Source: Anoplopoma fimbria (taxonomy: Eukaryota; Chordata; Actinopteri; Perciformes; Anoplopomatidae). From it: 64,000 nt of DNA. Made by a program: the position numbers and the translations under genes. Each line of letters opens with the position of its first letter. The stretch's first letter is position 1. Below, piece after piece: positions 47,195 through 60,111 of the stretch. Under the pieces are notes generated by a model. That model was given only the letters and a program-made list of their open reading frames with translations. It was not told where the DNA came from and made no database searches. The stretch is from NCBI RefSeq assembly GCF_027596085.1, contig NC_072470.1:4228797-4292796 (forward strand), written 5' to 3'.

Positions 47195-50100
47195 TGAGAG
47201 AAACATCAAAACTGCAGCGGGCCGGAGAGAAAAACCTTTCTGCTGCCAGTCGCAAGAGAGGGAGATTAGTTCTCTCCTTGTCAGTGAGGTTAGTAAAGAA
47301 CACATGCATGAAAAGTAAAAACCTGTGACTTGTGATGGATGTTTCACAGACACCAGGGGATTATTCTGTGGGGACCTTTCCTACAGCTGCACTCACAGGC
47401 CAAATGCCAACTGATACACAAGAGAAAGTTCAGATCTAATAATAAAATACAACGTTTTGAAGGGAAACCACAGACTTGTCAACACTGCTGCTGTTTCTGC
47501 TCTAATATCAAGATTAACAACGGAGTCGCCTCCTTTAGTGTCGCCATATTTAGGTATGTTTACACTATTCTGGTATTTACAGGAGGGTTTGGTCCTGATC
47601 TGACCTGTAGTGGATAAACTTTATATTTGGGCGTTCAGACTGAAAACAGCCTCTGAGGGGCGTGTTGCTTCACTTGCTGCTTAGATAATAAAAATATGAT
47701 TCAGAAAACCCAACTAGACGAACAAATCTATGAGTTTAAAGGCTTATCAGACCTAAAAATACTATGACACTGCATTGATGCGTTCTCTATATATAACTAT
47801 GCACGTAAGAAGCTAAATAATGCCCACTAGTGTCATGAGACGCTTGGCTACACATCAATCCGCGGTATATTGTAAATGCACCGGGTATGTTTGGCTCTTC
47901 GTGTCAGCTGTGACTTTACAGAAGGAAGTGTTCATTCACAAAGGCCGTGTCCTAAGCTGCCCTCCTCTCCTTTCATCCTCCAACTGAAACTATCATTCCA
48001 TTTTATTTGGACTGCGTGAAAGCTGATGACCCTGGCGTTCATTATCCCTCTTTGTCATTTTGTTGATGTCATTTGTCGCATATTGCTTGTAGAGCATGAC
48101 GAAGAGGTAGAGGCAACGAGATAGACGATGGGAGAGAGCGAGGGAGAGAAAGGGCATTTTAGGGGTGAGGAGGGATGGAGGGCGGGTTTACCCCATCAGC
48201 AGTGTTTACCCTGGAGGACGTACTGCTGCTGTTGGCAGCTTCACACACATTCCCTCCTTCCCTTTCTCTCCCTCTCTCTGTTCTCCAGATATAGCCAGCT
48301 ATGTGGAGGAGCCCACAGCTAGCTGTTCCCCAGAGGCCTCCGTCTAAGAGCGGGGTTTATCTGATATGGGCTCTTGAAGCACAACCCCCGAAACAATTCT
48401 CCTCTGAAACTCACTCAAATGACATTAAAGTGTTTGCGAATAGAATTTCACAAAGATTAAATTTAGGAAAATCTAATTTGGAGACTCGAGTGGGTTAAAG
48501 GTTCCTTAAGGCTGCGTAGTTTTATTAAATGTTACAGATGTTGGAGAGAGTTTCCAGTCCCAGGGGCTAAATATGAAAAAATAACGATGTGTATAACGTG
48601 ATGTACAGTTTATATCTTAAAATCTCTAACTGACACAACAAGCTCTGGTTTTAGCTTTGTTAAAACGGATAATTAAGTGTTGTGATGTGCTTAATTGCAA
48701 TTAAAACACACACCTTATTGATATTTGGGAGATAATTAAATCTGCTAGAGTTGTGTCTTTATCTCAGCTGAAGCCTTAATAGAGACTTTTTCCAGAGTTC
48801 AAGCTTGCATGGCGGTTGGAAGAGTCGAGTGTTACGTCCCGGAGATATTCAGACGCTCTGCATCCAGCCTGCTGAGGTGTCTTCCAGCAAGACAGCTGCT
48901 GGGAAGCAGCTGCTGTCTCCGCTCTGCTCAGGAAGTGATAAAGAGTTGCCTCCTCAGGGGTCAAAAGTCCTACAAAAAAACCTAAAGGAAGTCTCCCCAG
49001 TAACTGGAGGCTGCCAGTGCTCCCAATTTAAAATAACACAAATCTAATCCAAAAGAAACACTTTGAATCCAGAGTCATTCTGATCTAATATCAAAACATA
49101 CATCACACCCTGTCTGAGGCCTCCAACTTTAAGATCTCCTGAAATATTAATCTGTCCAACTAACATAAATCAAACGCACCCAACCCACCAAGTGTGAAAC
49201 ACAACAAATCCCCAATAGTTGGCTTCCCCGTGTGGTTTTAAATCCAACACACCTGATGCTGAATCTCAAATGGCCGCTAACCGAGTCCTGCTTATGTACC
49301 ACAGCAGCTGAAAGTAACCACAGCTGGCTAACTCGAATCCAGGCATGTGTATTCATACTTATTCAATAAAGCCACATACAACAAAATGCAGCCGCCCCTA
49401 TAGAAATTAAACCTCGCAAATCTGCAGCACCTATCCAGAGTAATCACTCAAATCCAGCGCCTCCAAACGACGGCGTTCCCCAGAGATACCCGACAACAAG
49501 CACTCAGAAACGGGATGCCTCTGGACACTCAGCCCCTAAAAATAACATAAATCCAGTGCACTGGGTTTTTGGACACACTTGTCATTCCTTTGAAAATAGA
49601 AACCCAAACCTACTGGGGCCTATCTACTGTGAGATCAGAGCTACTGCTATACTACTATGTATAGGTTTGGTTTTGTACAAAGTACTCTGATACATCAGGA
49701 TTCTGTTCAGTCCATGTGAGCCGGAGAGGTTTTGTTTTCATTTGCTGCGAGCAGAAAAATACGTCTTTAGGTCCGGTTTGTGATTAATGAGAGACGCCCT
49801 CATCAGTCTCTGCTCTGTTAACCTTCAACAAACACTGAAAACTCATAACATTAGCTTTCCATTAGCAATACTGTCCGTCTCCTGTCAAGAAAAGTAGAAC
49901 TTCCTCTAGATTCAGAGCTAAAAGTAAAGAAAACCTCATTCAGAATCAGATGGACATTTGTAATAATGCAGATTGCTTAAAAACATTTGTGGAATATTAC
50001 CTTACTGGACAAACAATACTCTATAACACAAAGATTTTCACATAGAGTGTCAGTGAACAGTGACATTGTTCCTGCTGTGTCGTCCGGAGGGGATTACAGG

Positions 50101-52649
50101 ATGAGCGTTGCAGATAGCGCTGACTACTAAATGCATAACGAAATGTTCTTATCGCTGTCCGTCATTAGAGCACAGTTGGCATTCCTTCCATTGTGTCATC
50201 AATATTGTTTCATCACATCGAGGCTATAAAAAGAGTCACAAAGGAGAGTACAACAGGCTGTGCTGAACTGTTTGGGAGTCCTGGACAAAAAAACTTACAG
50301 TGTAATAAAGATGCAGCAGTGAAGGTCGACAACAGCTACTAAATCTGATTGAATTAATTTATATGGAGAGCAAACTGACCACACAGACTCCACACAGTCT
50401 CTCTTTAAGTTATGTTGTTAATTACAATGTGTCCTACTGTTTTTTAGTACTTTATTGTAAATGCAACCATTGGGACGGACTCCCCAACCCATAGTTAGCG
50501 TGCTAGCCCGTAAAACATCCCACTCCGGGTCTGAAGTGAAAACTAAATATCCAGTTTGGGAAAAAAGGCTATAAAGCAATCTCAGCTGACTTTTGAGCGC
50601 CGTTAAAGATTTGGCCAAAAAAAGTGGATTTGATGTTTAGTATGTGATTTTATTTCTAGTGATTTCACATCAAACATTGTGAAAAAGAAAACCTGAAGTT
50701 GTTCTTGATGCAACTTTTGATTTAAGAAAAAGGAAAGTTTTGTTTTTTTTGCCGATAAACTAGACAGGTGGAAGAGTAGACGGCGAAAAGTGTCTCTTTC
50801 CAACTATTGCAGATGATTCCTTCTCATCCTAACTTTATTTATTTACTTGTAAATAGTTAAGACCAATAAAATATACTCACTGAGGCAACAGATTGTTTTT
50901 TAGAAATAGTTTGTTCAGGTCATATGTTGAGTTTGACTTGGGCAAGTTTCCAAGAAAGACTTGTTACGTGTCTTTTAATGTCGATGAAATTATTTTATTC
51001 TTTTTTAAATTAAATCAATATCGAATGTAATAATATTTGAAGGGTCACTCTGCTCATCACAACACTTTGATCGGATGCAGCCTCGTTCAAACATCTGATC
51101 GGCTTCGGTTATTTAGAGCCTTCTGATATGATGATGGAGTCATCCGAATGGCCGTGATTGGTTGTTGAGGTTGACACAGAGGATTGCGATTGGAAGCTGA
51201 GGTATCTAAAAGGTTTTTTTTTTTTATATACAGGCAAGTTGGACGAGAGCAGTGGAAAAATAACTGCTCTATTTATAAAGGCCCATTTAACAGAAGAGGG
51301 TCATCTGTGTCTCTCACAGGAGCACAAGCAGTCTGCATGAACTCACCCCATCACAACATCTGATCTGGACTCAGGACTACATGTGTCCCCCTTTAATTAT
51401 CCGACCATATGAAGCACTGATACCATTAATCACAATTTAAAAGTTTAAGCAGTTTACGTAAACTGAGCTCGGACCATATAAAACCAGAAGCTGCTTTCAT
51501 CTAAACCTTCATGTGATCTGCTTTATATATGAAACAGATTCCAGATGAACACTGTCGTTTCTATTCTTAACTAATGTAGAAGTAAAAAGAAAGAAGAATG
51601 ATGTAGTCCTGATCTTAAAGTCATGTTCTTAAATTACTTTATATTCTGGGAATTTGTCATCATCATTTAAAATGCAGTTTATAAGAGGAGCATATTGCAT
51701 TCTGTTTTTGAATTTTTTAAATGAATCATTAACTCCATATCTTATAATAATGACTCACTATTTGTCTAATAATGCAGTTTTTTTTAAGTAAAGTTTGCGA
51801 AAAATTAGAACCTTATTAATATTTCCAATTATGTTAAATCCTATTTTCAAGAAAATTCTGTATATCTCTAAAGATAAACAGTGTTCAACGTTTTTAATTT
51901 TTATTTTAATAAAGTGAAGTCATTTTCACGTTTTGGTTTCACATATTCAACATTTGTGGATGAAGACTAATGGAAAAAAGCAGACAAGAACATTGTTAAG
52001 GGAATCTTAACTCACTTCCTTTACCTTAAGGTTTGCTTCGTTTGTGAACATTTAAAGGTATGATCTGTACCCTAAATATAGACAAAAGGAAACCACCATG
52101 ATGTCAAAGACACCACAATCTCTAGTGGCTAACAGATATTTTAAATATACACACACAGTCAGAAACAGCTCAACATTAGTCATTGGTTTCTGATGCTATT
52201 AAAGGGTCTGTTTACATCTGTAATGTTAGCAACCATAGTCCTGGCCAAGTATTCCTTTTCTAATCAATGTATACAATACTAAATACTCATTAAGGAACAT
52301 AACTGTACTTTAGTTCATGCAACATTACATTCATGGTGTTTTGATGAACTACATGCACTTGAAGTATGATAGTGCCACCTTGTGGGCAAATGCAGTTAAA
52401 GCGTGTCACTGTTTTTCAAGTTGAGTTGCGGTTCTTTTTGTTGCGAGTGGTTTCGCAAGGGTTGAAAATAAAAAATAAAAAAGTATTTTGTCTTCTTCTA
52501 TGGTCAGTCAAAACAGGAACTCGCACACAGAAAGAGAGTCAGAAAATGTTTCTGTTTGATGCATCACAGAGCTCTGCAGACGGTGCAAACCACACTTGTG
52601 ATTTGCTCAATGGCTTGATTGAACACACATGAAGCCAATTGGCAGCAGG

Positions 52650-53015
52650 TTAAAGCTAGGGTGGGTAATTTCTTTACTGTAATATTTGGCAAAACTGTCC
52701 TAATAGCCAGTCAGCTATATGTAGGTGAAGTGCTCTGAGAATATCTGCTCATAACTTTGCTCTCCCCTGCCTCTGTGGGCCGCACCCAAAAATTGCCACC
52801 GCTCATGTACACTTTGACCAATCAGAGCGAATTCTCCGTTCTTATTGGCTGCGGAATCGGACATGGTGTTTCGTCTTCCTATCAATGTAACTGAATTCAC
52901 ATGAACGCGCATAACTGACGTTCGGTGGGAGGAGCTACAGCAGGTTAAGAGGCCAGAGAGCACGCGACGGAATCTCAACGGCTGTTTTCTCCAAAATCGC
53001 CCACCCTAGCTTTAA
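52650..53015. mobile_element. TTAA-flanked MITE
   Basis: Left end TTAA-AGCTAGGGTGGG at 52650 is mirrored by CCCACCCTAGCT-TTAA ending at 53015: 12 bp of perfect terminal inverted repeat, with partial similarity beyond. The element of about 366 bp has no coding capacity. Its interior carries a CCAAT (gaccaatcagagcg) and an inverted CCAAT (cttattggctgcgg) about 20 bp apart. TTAA target duplication is typical of piggyBac-type transposases. Confidence 0.8.
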
Positions 53016-53544
53016 GTCCGTGCCAACACACAGAACAATACAAACCAGTAGCATTGACACATTCTCACACACATACTGATATATTTACATTTAAATGTAG
53101 GCTTATACAATTTGGAATCATCTCGTCAATGCCACAAAATGTATATTTAACCAATCAAAACATTTAAAATCCAGTCCCGCTGCACTACACTTTCCGTTGC
53201 TAAGACATCCACAATGAGGTGATAATAAGTCTGTTTTGTTCCATAGAAGCAAAAACAATCTATTAGGCAACGTCAATAAAATACTATTTTAAACAATGAT
53301 ATGACAGAAAGCCCCTCTTCTCAAGGCAAACTGCTTAAGTAGCGGAGGAAATGTTGAGGCTGTGGTGTGGGTGTATGGTGGTTGACAGATGCTGCCGACT
53401 CTGCTGAATGCTTTTCACATGAACTCGTTTTAATGAGGTAAATAACTGAACTGATAAACTACCCACACAGTGGTATTCTCATGAACTCATCATTAAGGTT
53501 GTAGGGTTTACATTTGTTTTCAATATGTTCAAACACAAAACAAG

Positions 53545-53582
53545 GCCTTTTTCCTGGGACTAATAAAGGATTATCTTATCTT
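53545..53582 (+). mobile_element. LINE 3'-tail-like remnant
   Basis: 'gggactaataaaggattatc' followed by TTATC repeats is a form of the short 3' tail commonly left by fish LINEs. Nothing upstream resembles reverse transcriptase. Confidence 0.45.
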
Positions 53583-54726
53583 GTGTCGTGAGCAACCTGG
53601 GGTCTTTCTCATTTCTTGATTTTATGCCTCCTTGATTCCTTTTCTTTGACTCCTCGCCTAGAATCTTAGTCCCGCCCACGGGGGATACGAGGAGAGAGGA
53701 GTCGAAGGAACAGGCATATAACATATGAGACACCCATTTAAAACGTTTACTGTGTAGTCCTTCAAGATGGAGCGCTGATATCAAACTCATTTTGATAGTT
53801 GTAAGTGATAAAAATGTCAGCCACAAATAGAACCAGAAATGTGATTTATTTGAAAGGATTTCAGATTATTATTGTTTGTTGCAGAATAAAAGGAGGCAGT
53901 ATATTTTCGTCAAACCCCAGATATGAACTGTTTGTGCAGACTTATACATGCTCATATACAGATTAATGCATGCATGCATTCAAACTCACACATCCACAGG
54001 TCAAAACGGAACAAGCTCGAGGTCCAAATCCAAAACCAAAAGAGGAACAAAAATCTCAGCAACAAAAGTCTCAGTTTCTGTGTGTGTGTGTGAACTGAAG
54101 CTGCAGTTCACGAGAGAGAAGCAGATTCTCAGTTCCCAGTTTATAGTATTTTATTTCACGAGTCTGTCCTGTCTCAGTACAAATCTAGTCCGACACTCAA
54201 GTCTTGACCTACGGTACAGATTGATTAGCGTTCTGTTTTTATGCGCCTGAGCAATAGTTTTGTTGTTAATTAATTTTATTCTTTCAAGCCAAAATAAAGA
54301 GAAAATGTGTTTATCTGAAATTAAATTTGCATGACCTTACTTGTCAGAAAAGTCTTAATTCTTGCTCTAAATGACAACATTTCTTATTTATTTTTAAAGG
54401 TTATGGAAACAACAAGAAACGGAAAGATGGAAAATGGTGAGTAGACAAATGCAATCACTTTAACTTGAACCTAAACTTTGACAATACAAGGGGAAGTGGT
54501 TTCCAACTGATCACAATTTATGGTTTAAAGTCTTAAAACACAAGTCACACAGATTTGTAATAACTTGGTTTTTCTGTCTAGATTTAGTGATGATCTTTAG
54601 CTGGAGGTCATGATTATATTTTTAGGAACTGAAGCAGTAAATCTCTAAATATGACTGTAGCTTTGCTCACTTTGTTCTTTGACTATGAAAGTAGATCGGG
54701 CCCCTTGGATCACTTCCTTTAGAAGT

Positions 54727-54729
<3 letters not shown>

Positions 54730-54814
<85 letters not shown>
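54730..54814. repeat. (CA)42 microsatellite in the CD2-like promoter region
   Basis: 85 bp of uninterrupted CA ends about 80 bp before the first ATG of the CD2-like gene. Confidence 0.97.
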
Positions 54815-54816
<2 letters not shown>

Positions 54817-54892
54817 AAGGAGGTGATGTAGCTGCTCTGACAGGAAATAACCTTGATAATGGAAAGCTGCCGTTCTTCTTTCTTTTTTTTGT

Positions 54893-54974
54893 ATGATGAG
54901 GATGGTGATGAAGATGGCTGCTGTCTCCACCATCTCTCTGCTCCTTCTCTGCTGCTTCGCCATCTCCTCCACAG
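54893..54974 (+). CDS. CD2: CD2-like exon 1, signal peptide
   Basis: 82 nt. Five in-frame ATGs within eight codons (M1, M2, M4, M6 and M8 of MMRMVMKM) precede a Leu/Cys-rich core (ISLLLLCCFAISS), typical of a leader. The 54893 start is nominal; ATG at 54914 (MAAVS) would work equally well. Donor gtacgg. Confidence 0.8.
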
Positions 54975-57900
54975 GTACGGCACAAATAAACAAAACACAC
55001 TCCTATTTCTGAAGAGGGAGATGTTATAATGTGAGGATTTTAAAGATTTTGATCTGACTTGAATATTTAACCAGCGTACATTCTGTAAGATCTTTTTTTA
55101 GTATCAGACTTCAAACACACTTCCTGTAACAGTTCTGATTCTTTACATTTATATTCTAAAGATTTTTTCTTTTTTGATTTCTCTGGACAACTTTTTGTAC
55201 TTTTCAAATAATTTACTTTTATATTCTCTGCTAGAATTAGAGTTAAATGAGGGTCTTTAACATGTTTTCAACCCTGGCTGTTCTGTTTCTACAAATCTAA
55301 AAACAAAAATGTATTAATGCCAATTATTTTACAAACCAAACATTTACATGAATTTCAAACATTAACAATTATTTCAGTACAGTGTTTAATTCACATTCAG
55401 AGTTGCCTGAGGATCTGTAATTGTTTAACATACTGAAATGTATGTATTTAATGTAAACTCCAACAATAACTTATTGATAACAATTTATGAATGCATTTTA
55501 ATAAATATTCATTTAGTATAAGTTCAACAAACAACAAACACATGATTGAAACAGCTCAAGTTGAAAAACAGATTAAAAACAGAATTTCCATTTATGGAAA
55601 AATATACAGTAAATGGGCTCAAACATGCGGGAACACTGGACTAATCCTTTAAATTTGACTATTATATCGACAAAAATTTGTGAAAACTAAATAGATCAGA
55701 TCCAAATTAGGTATAGCTATTACTTTGGTGTGATTGTGGGTGAATGCGACGAGTTCGACAAATGAAATCATCGAGCAACGTTGTTTGCAGCAGAAACACG
55801 CTGCTGATGTGGTGACGTCGGTCTGAAATGAGGTTACAGGGACGAACAAAAAGCAAAGCAGAGGCGCTTCAGTGGAAGTGACCTCCTGAAGCATCAGACA
55901 CGCAAGAGAGAAAAGTGATTTCAACACCTGAAATGTTGAAATACATTAATATACAAGAAATAAAATGACATAAATGCAGCACATAACAGACACGTTTGAG
56001 ACAGTTTTGATACCAAATGTTGGGACAAGATATAGATAATGATTTTACTAAAAAGAGTTTTGACGTTCAAATACATTAAAAAAGATAAAAAATATATATT
56101 TTTTGTTTGTTTTAATCTCAACTATCAAATGTGAAAACAGGTCAAATATGTAATGAGTCTGTTTTAGAAAGTTTCACATTAGGAGTTGCTGGATGATCTA
56201 TAGTTGATCAATGAAACTGTAAAATCATTTTTAGGTTTTGTAATGCTATTATTATTTAATTATTTGGTTTTATAGACATGCATTTTGTAAATTCATTCAA
56301 CTTAACAAATGATTAATGATAATGATTAAAAAGCAGATTTAGGTGTTGCTGGTGAACAGTTTTATTGTCTCTCAATTTTGAAATGTCAAAGTTGTCCAGT
56401 TTCATGGTTGCAGCCTCGGAGGTGTGAAGTTGTGGTTGTTGCACAAAGCAGCACGCATTCTTCTGTTGCTTCCCGGAATTGTTCTGAGGTTATAAAACGG
56501 CTTCATTTAATCATTGAGAACTGGTATCTGAAATCCCGACGAACAAATAGTTTAAGATCATTATCCGATGATAAATACCGATAATAATAAAAGTTCTGGG
56601 AATTTTCTCTCCGTCAATACTGGGAGGATGGAATTCAAGAAACTGAATCTCAACATAATAAGACTTTAAAGTTACATTAAAACAGTTTGTGATATCTTAA
56701 GTAATCTAATCATTAAAGGTGATCAGTCTTTTATCTTTAAGAGGAGGCTTAAGAGAAATGTCTTAAGGTGGATTTTTGCACTTTAAGATATGAAGTCTTT
56801 CCAACCTTTTTTTACATGTCATAAATTGCATCATTGAACTTACTTTCAGTTTGATGGAAAAAGTATCTAACATTTCTGTCGATTGTATACTGCGAGATGA
56901 GATCTGCAGGAAGAGATGCTACCAGCCAATCAGACGAGTGGATTATGTTTTACAGGATGCAACAGTTGTTTTGTAAAGAATCCCATATGGCCTGAACGTT
57001 CCTGTTTGGATCGTTGTAGCCTGCTTATAATATTAATCTGATATGAAAGGCTAGCGGACATTCAGTTTGTTTTGCTAACGAGGGGAAATGAAACCTGTTC
57101 ACTCCGCCTAAATGTATTGACTTGGTCTCATTTATGAAATATTGGACATGTGTGTATTTTAAATAACACGGCTGTATTACTCAAGAGAATTTAAGGTGAT
57201 GTGGAAATGGCAGTAAAAATGGTAAAAAAAACATTTTGCTGCCATTTCACAATTTCACGCTATCTAGATAAGGCCTGTTGTGAAATGGGTGGCGATGGTT
57301 TGTTGTTTTTTAAAAAGTGGGTCCCCAGAAAAAAAGTCTTTGGAAACACTGATGTGTAATGTTTTAACTGCCATTGAAATGAAGGCATTAACCCTGTCTT
57401 GGCTAGTGACTCAAATATGTGCTCCAAAGAAACCACCAAATGTCTTTTTTTTTTTTTTTTTTTTATTGTGATGGAAAATATTAACATGAGACCTCGTCAC
57501 ATGGTGACTCCTTCCACAGAAAATGAAACTCTGTCAAAGTTACATTGTTTGATTATTAGACAAAATGATCTGTTTTTTGGTTAACTTCTTATAAAAAACA
57601 ATAAGATATAATACGTATATATGTTTACAAAAAAAATGACACGTTAAGCTTCAGAATTGCCGACAAACTTTCGTCTGATCGTCATCTTTCGGAAATAGAA
57701 ATAAAGTTGGGGCGCTTCAAGACAGACACCTGTCTTGAGTGCATTTTTAGGACAACAGGATATGACACTCACATCATCCATCTTCCGTGCGCTGCAGTCT
57801 GTGTGACGAGGTGAAGCGATCGGTGCAGGACGGCTGCAGAGTTTCCTGTAGAACTAGCCACATTCTTGCTCTGACAAATGGTCCTCAGGCATTTCTGTTT

Positions 57901-60070
57901 ATTTCGGGGAACAAGTAGGACTGTAAATCCTTTAACTTCATACTGTAGACATTAAATATGCCGTTATTGTAATTGTCAAAGGCATACATGTCGATGTGAG
58001 GGGGATGAAATGGAACTAAATTGTCCCCCGGTGAAGGTTAAATTAAAGTCTAAATCAAGTACTTAATAAACTTGAGAGTTTCCACTTAAAACATTGATAT
58101 CTCAACAACTATTTCATGGACTGCTAGTAGCGTGGTCCCCAGAGGATGAACCCCTATGACTTTGACGACCGCCTGACTTTTCATCCAACGCCAGCAGCCG
58201 GTCCAAATTTTTTGTATATCCAGTGAAATATCTCAACTCCTATTTAATGGTCTGGATCAGATCTCACTGCATGGAAGAGCGGCCTCTTCTGTTCTCAAAC
58301 AACCAACAACCAAAATAGGCAGAAGCTGGTGGGATGTTTATGGTTGGCAGTGGCACCACGCACTCAGGATGTGGGTTCATCTCAAAAGAACAGTCTTGTA
58401 TTGGTTATGGGAGCAACCGTACAAATATCACAGTATTTAATATGAGTTGTCAGGAATTTGCCATCTGATTCTCTGTGTTTCTTCACCTTCTCTTTCTGTT
58501 CCAAAGATTCTGAGGAAGTATGCAACTTATACACTGCAAAAGGCAGGACCGTTACGATGCCGATGTTATCCGCGGTGGACCAGCAGGGCTCACTGAGATG
58601 GATTCACAACGACAAGATCATCTTACATAGAAGAAAAACCTCCTTTATAACAGGGAACCAGGAGTCACTGACTAAAAATGGATCCCTGATATTGACAAAT
58701 ATCTCGGAGAGCCAAGCTGGGAAATACACGCCCCAAGCTTTTGATGTGAATGGCCTGACAAAAGGGGTTTTTAAAACCACGAATTTATGTGTAGTGGGTA
58801 GGTTACAACTAAATATTAGTGAACATGAAATATAAGTAACTTTTTGTCATGGAAATGTTTTTCCGATGCATAATGAGCACCACTTTAATTCTGATCTACT
58901 CTACTCAGACCCAGTCCCGAAGCCTTCGGTGAAGATATCATGTACAAAATCAGATGTCACATTCACCTGCGAGGTTCAAGCAAAGGTGAGAACAAAAGTA
59001 TTTAGAAAGCAGTATAAGTGGAGTATTGTCTAAATGATTCCTCTATAACCAATGATTTCTGTAATCAAGATTTCTTTCAGAGTTTGTCAAATTCCAATTG
59101 TCCTGCCAGGTGTTACCCTTGATGTTTTCTGTTACATATTCTGATTAAAACCTTCTAATCCATCCATTGATGACACTTTTACCCAGCTGGTCAAAGATTT
59201 AACCTTTGCATGGTTTCGGAACAAAAAGAAGTTGGAAAAGGAGAAAGGTCCGACTGTGAAGCAAAAGGTGGATCAGGTGATGACAGACTCCTTCAGCTGC
59301 CAAGTTTCCAACAAGGTCAGCGATGCGTCCAGTGAGCCTGTTACACAACACTGCATGGGAAAAAGTGAGTATCATCCAGTGGGATTATCACGTCTGTCAT
59401 TGAATTCTCACATGAATATTTTGATTGTTAGAGAAGTTAAATGACCGGATAAGTAATGCAGGTTATGTGTTGCTTTCAGCCCATTTATCCATCAAACAAA
59501 ACCAGTGAAATAGACAGAACCTATACTGATTCGATGTGTTTCTTCTCCTTCTCTTTCCCTCTCCAGCACCCATTTTCCCTGAATATGTATGGGGAATAAA
59601 TACCTGGTATATCGTGGGAGCCGGAGGAGGTATGTCTGCTCACCTAGCTCGAGCTCCCAGTCAAAGTATGGCGGTATCTTTTATTAGATTGAATATACTA
59701 ATATATGCTTTTTAACTGTTGAATATCTGCTCCTGGTGATATGTGTGTATATGTATGTGGTGCAGCTGAAATACCGTGGAATTATAATTAAAGCTCCTAC
59801 GAGGGACTTTCATATTGTGTTGATTTTGGCGGCCCCTGTGGAGAAAAGCGGTAGTGTTTCCAAGCAACAGAGTCCCTTTAGAGAACATCTTATTTGAGCA
59901 CAGCAGGGTGTGACGTCTGACCCGCTCAGTTCTGGTTCTGGTTCTCCCGTTGGACTATAAAGAAATAGACTGTGCTGTCCCTGATGGTCTTGTGATGCAG
60001 AGGCATCAGCACTGTTTCATAACCAGTTAAAAGTTCCTCACAGTAACTTAAAAGGAATTACACTTGATTG

Positions 60071-60111
<41 letters not shown>

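Larger units (their letters stand above)
41098..54729. other. PLN-CD2 intergenic region (about 13.6 kb)
   Basis: No protein-coding exon recognised on either strand. The PLN promoter and first non-coding exon (minus strand) probably lie here but cannot be identified. Contents noted: AT repeat 41636-41659, CA array 42429-42521, GA arrays 44621-44659 and 47145-47189, a TTAA-flanked MITE 52650-53015, and a LINE-tail-like segment 53545-53582. Scattered short open frames have no recognisable domains. Confidence 0.65.

Noticed and set aside
49535..49552. MEF2-like CTAAAAATAA as a PLN enhancer
   Set aside because: A ten-base AT-rich motif is expected by chance in 13 kb, and there is no supporting promoter context.
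50224..50235. TATAAAAAG as a promoter
   Set aside because: No downstream exon or open frame follows. Isolated TATA-like strings are common in AT-rich DNA.
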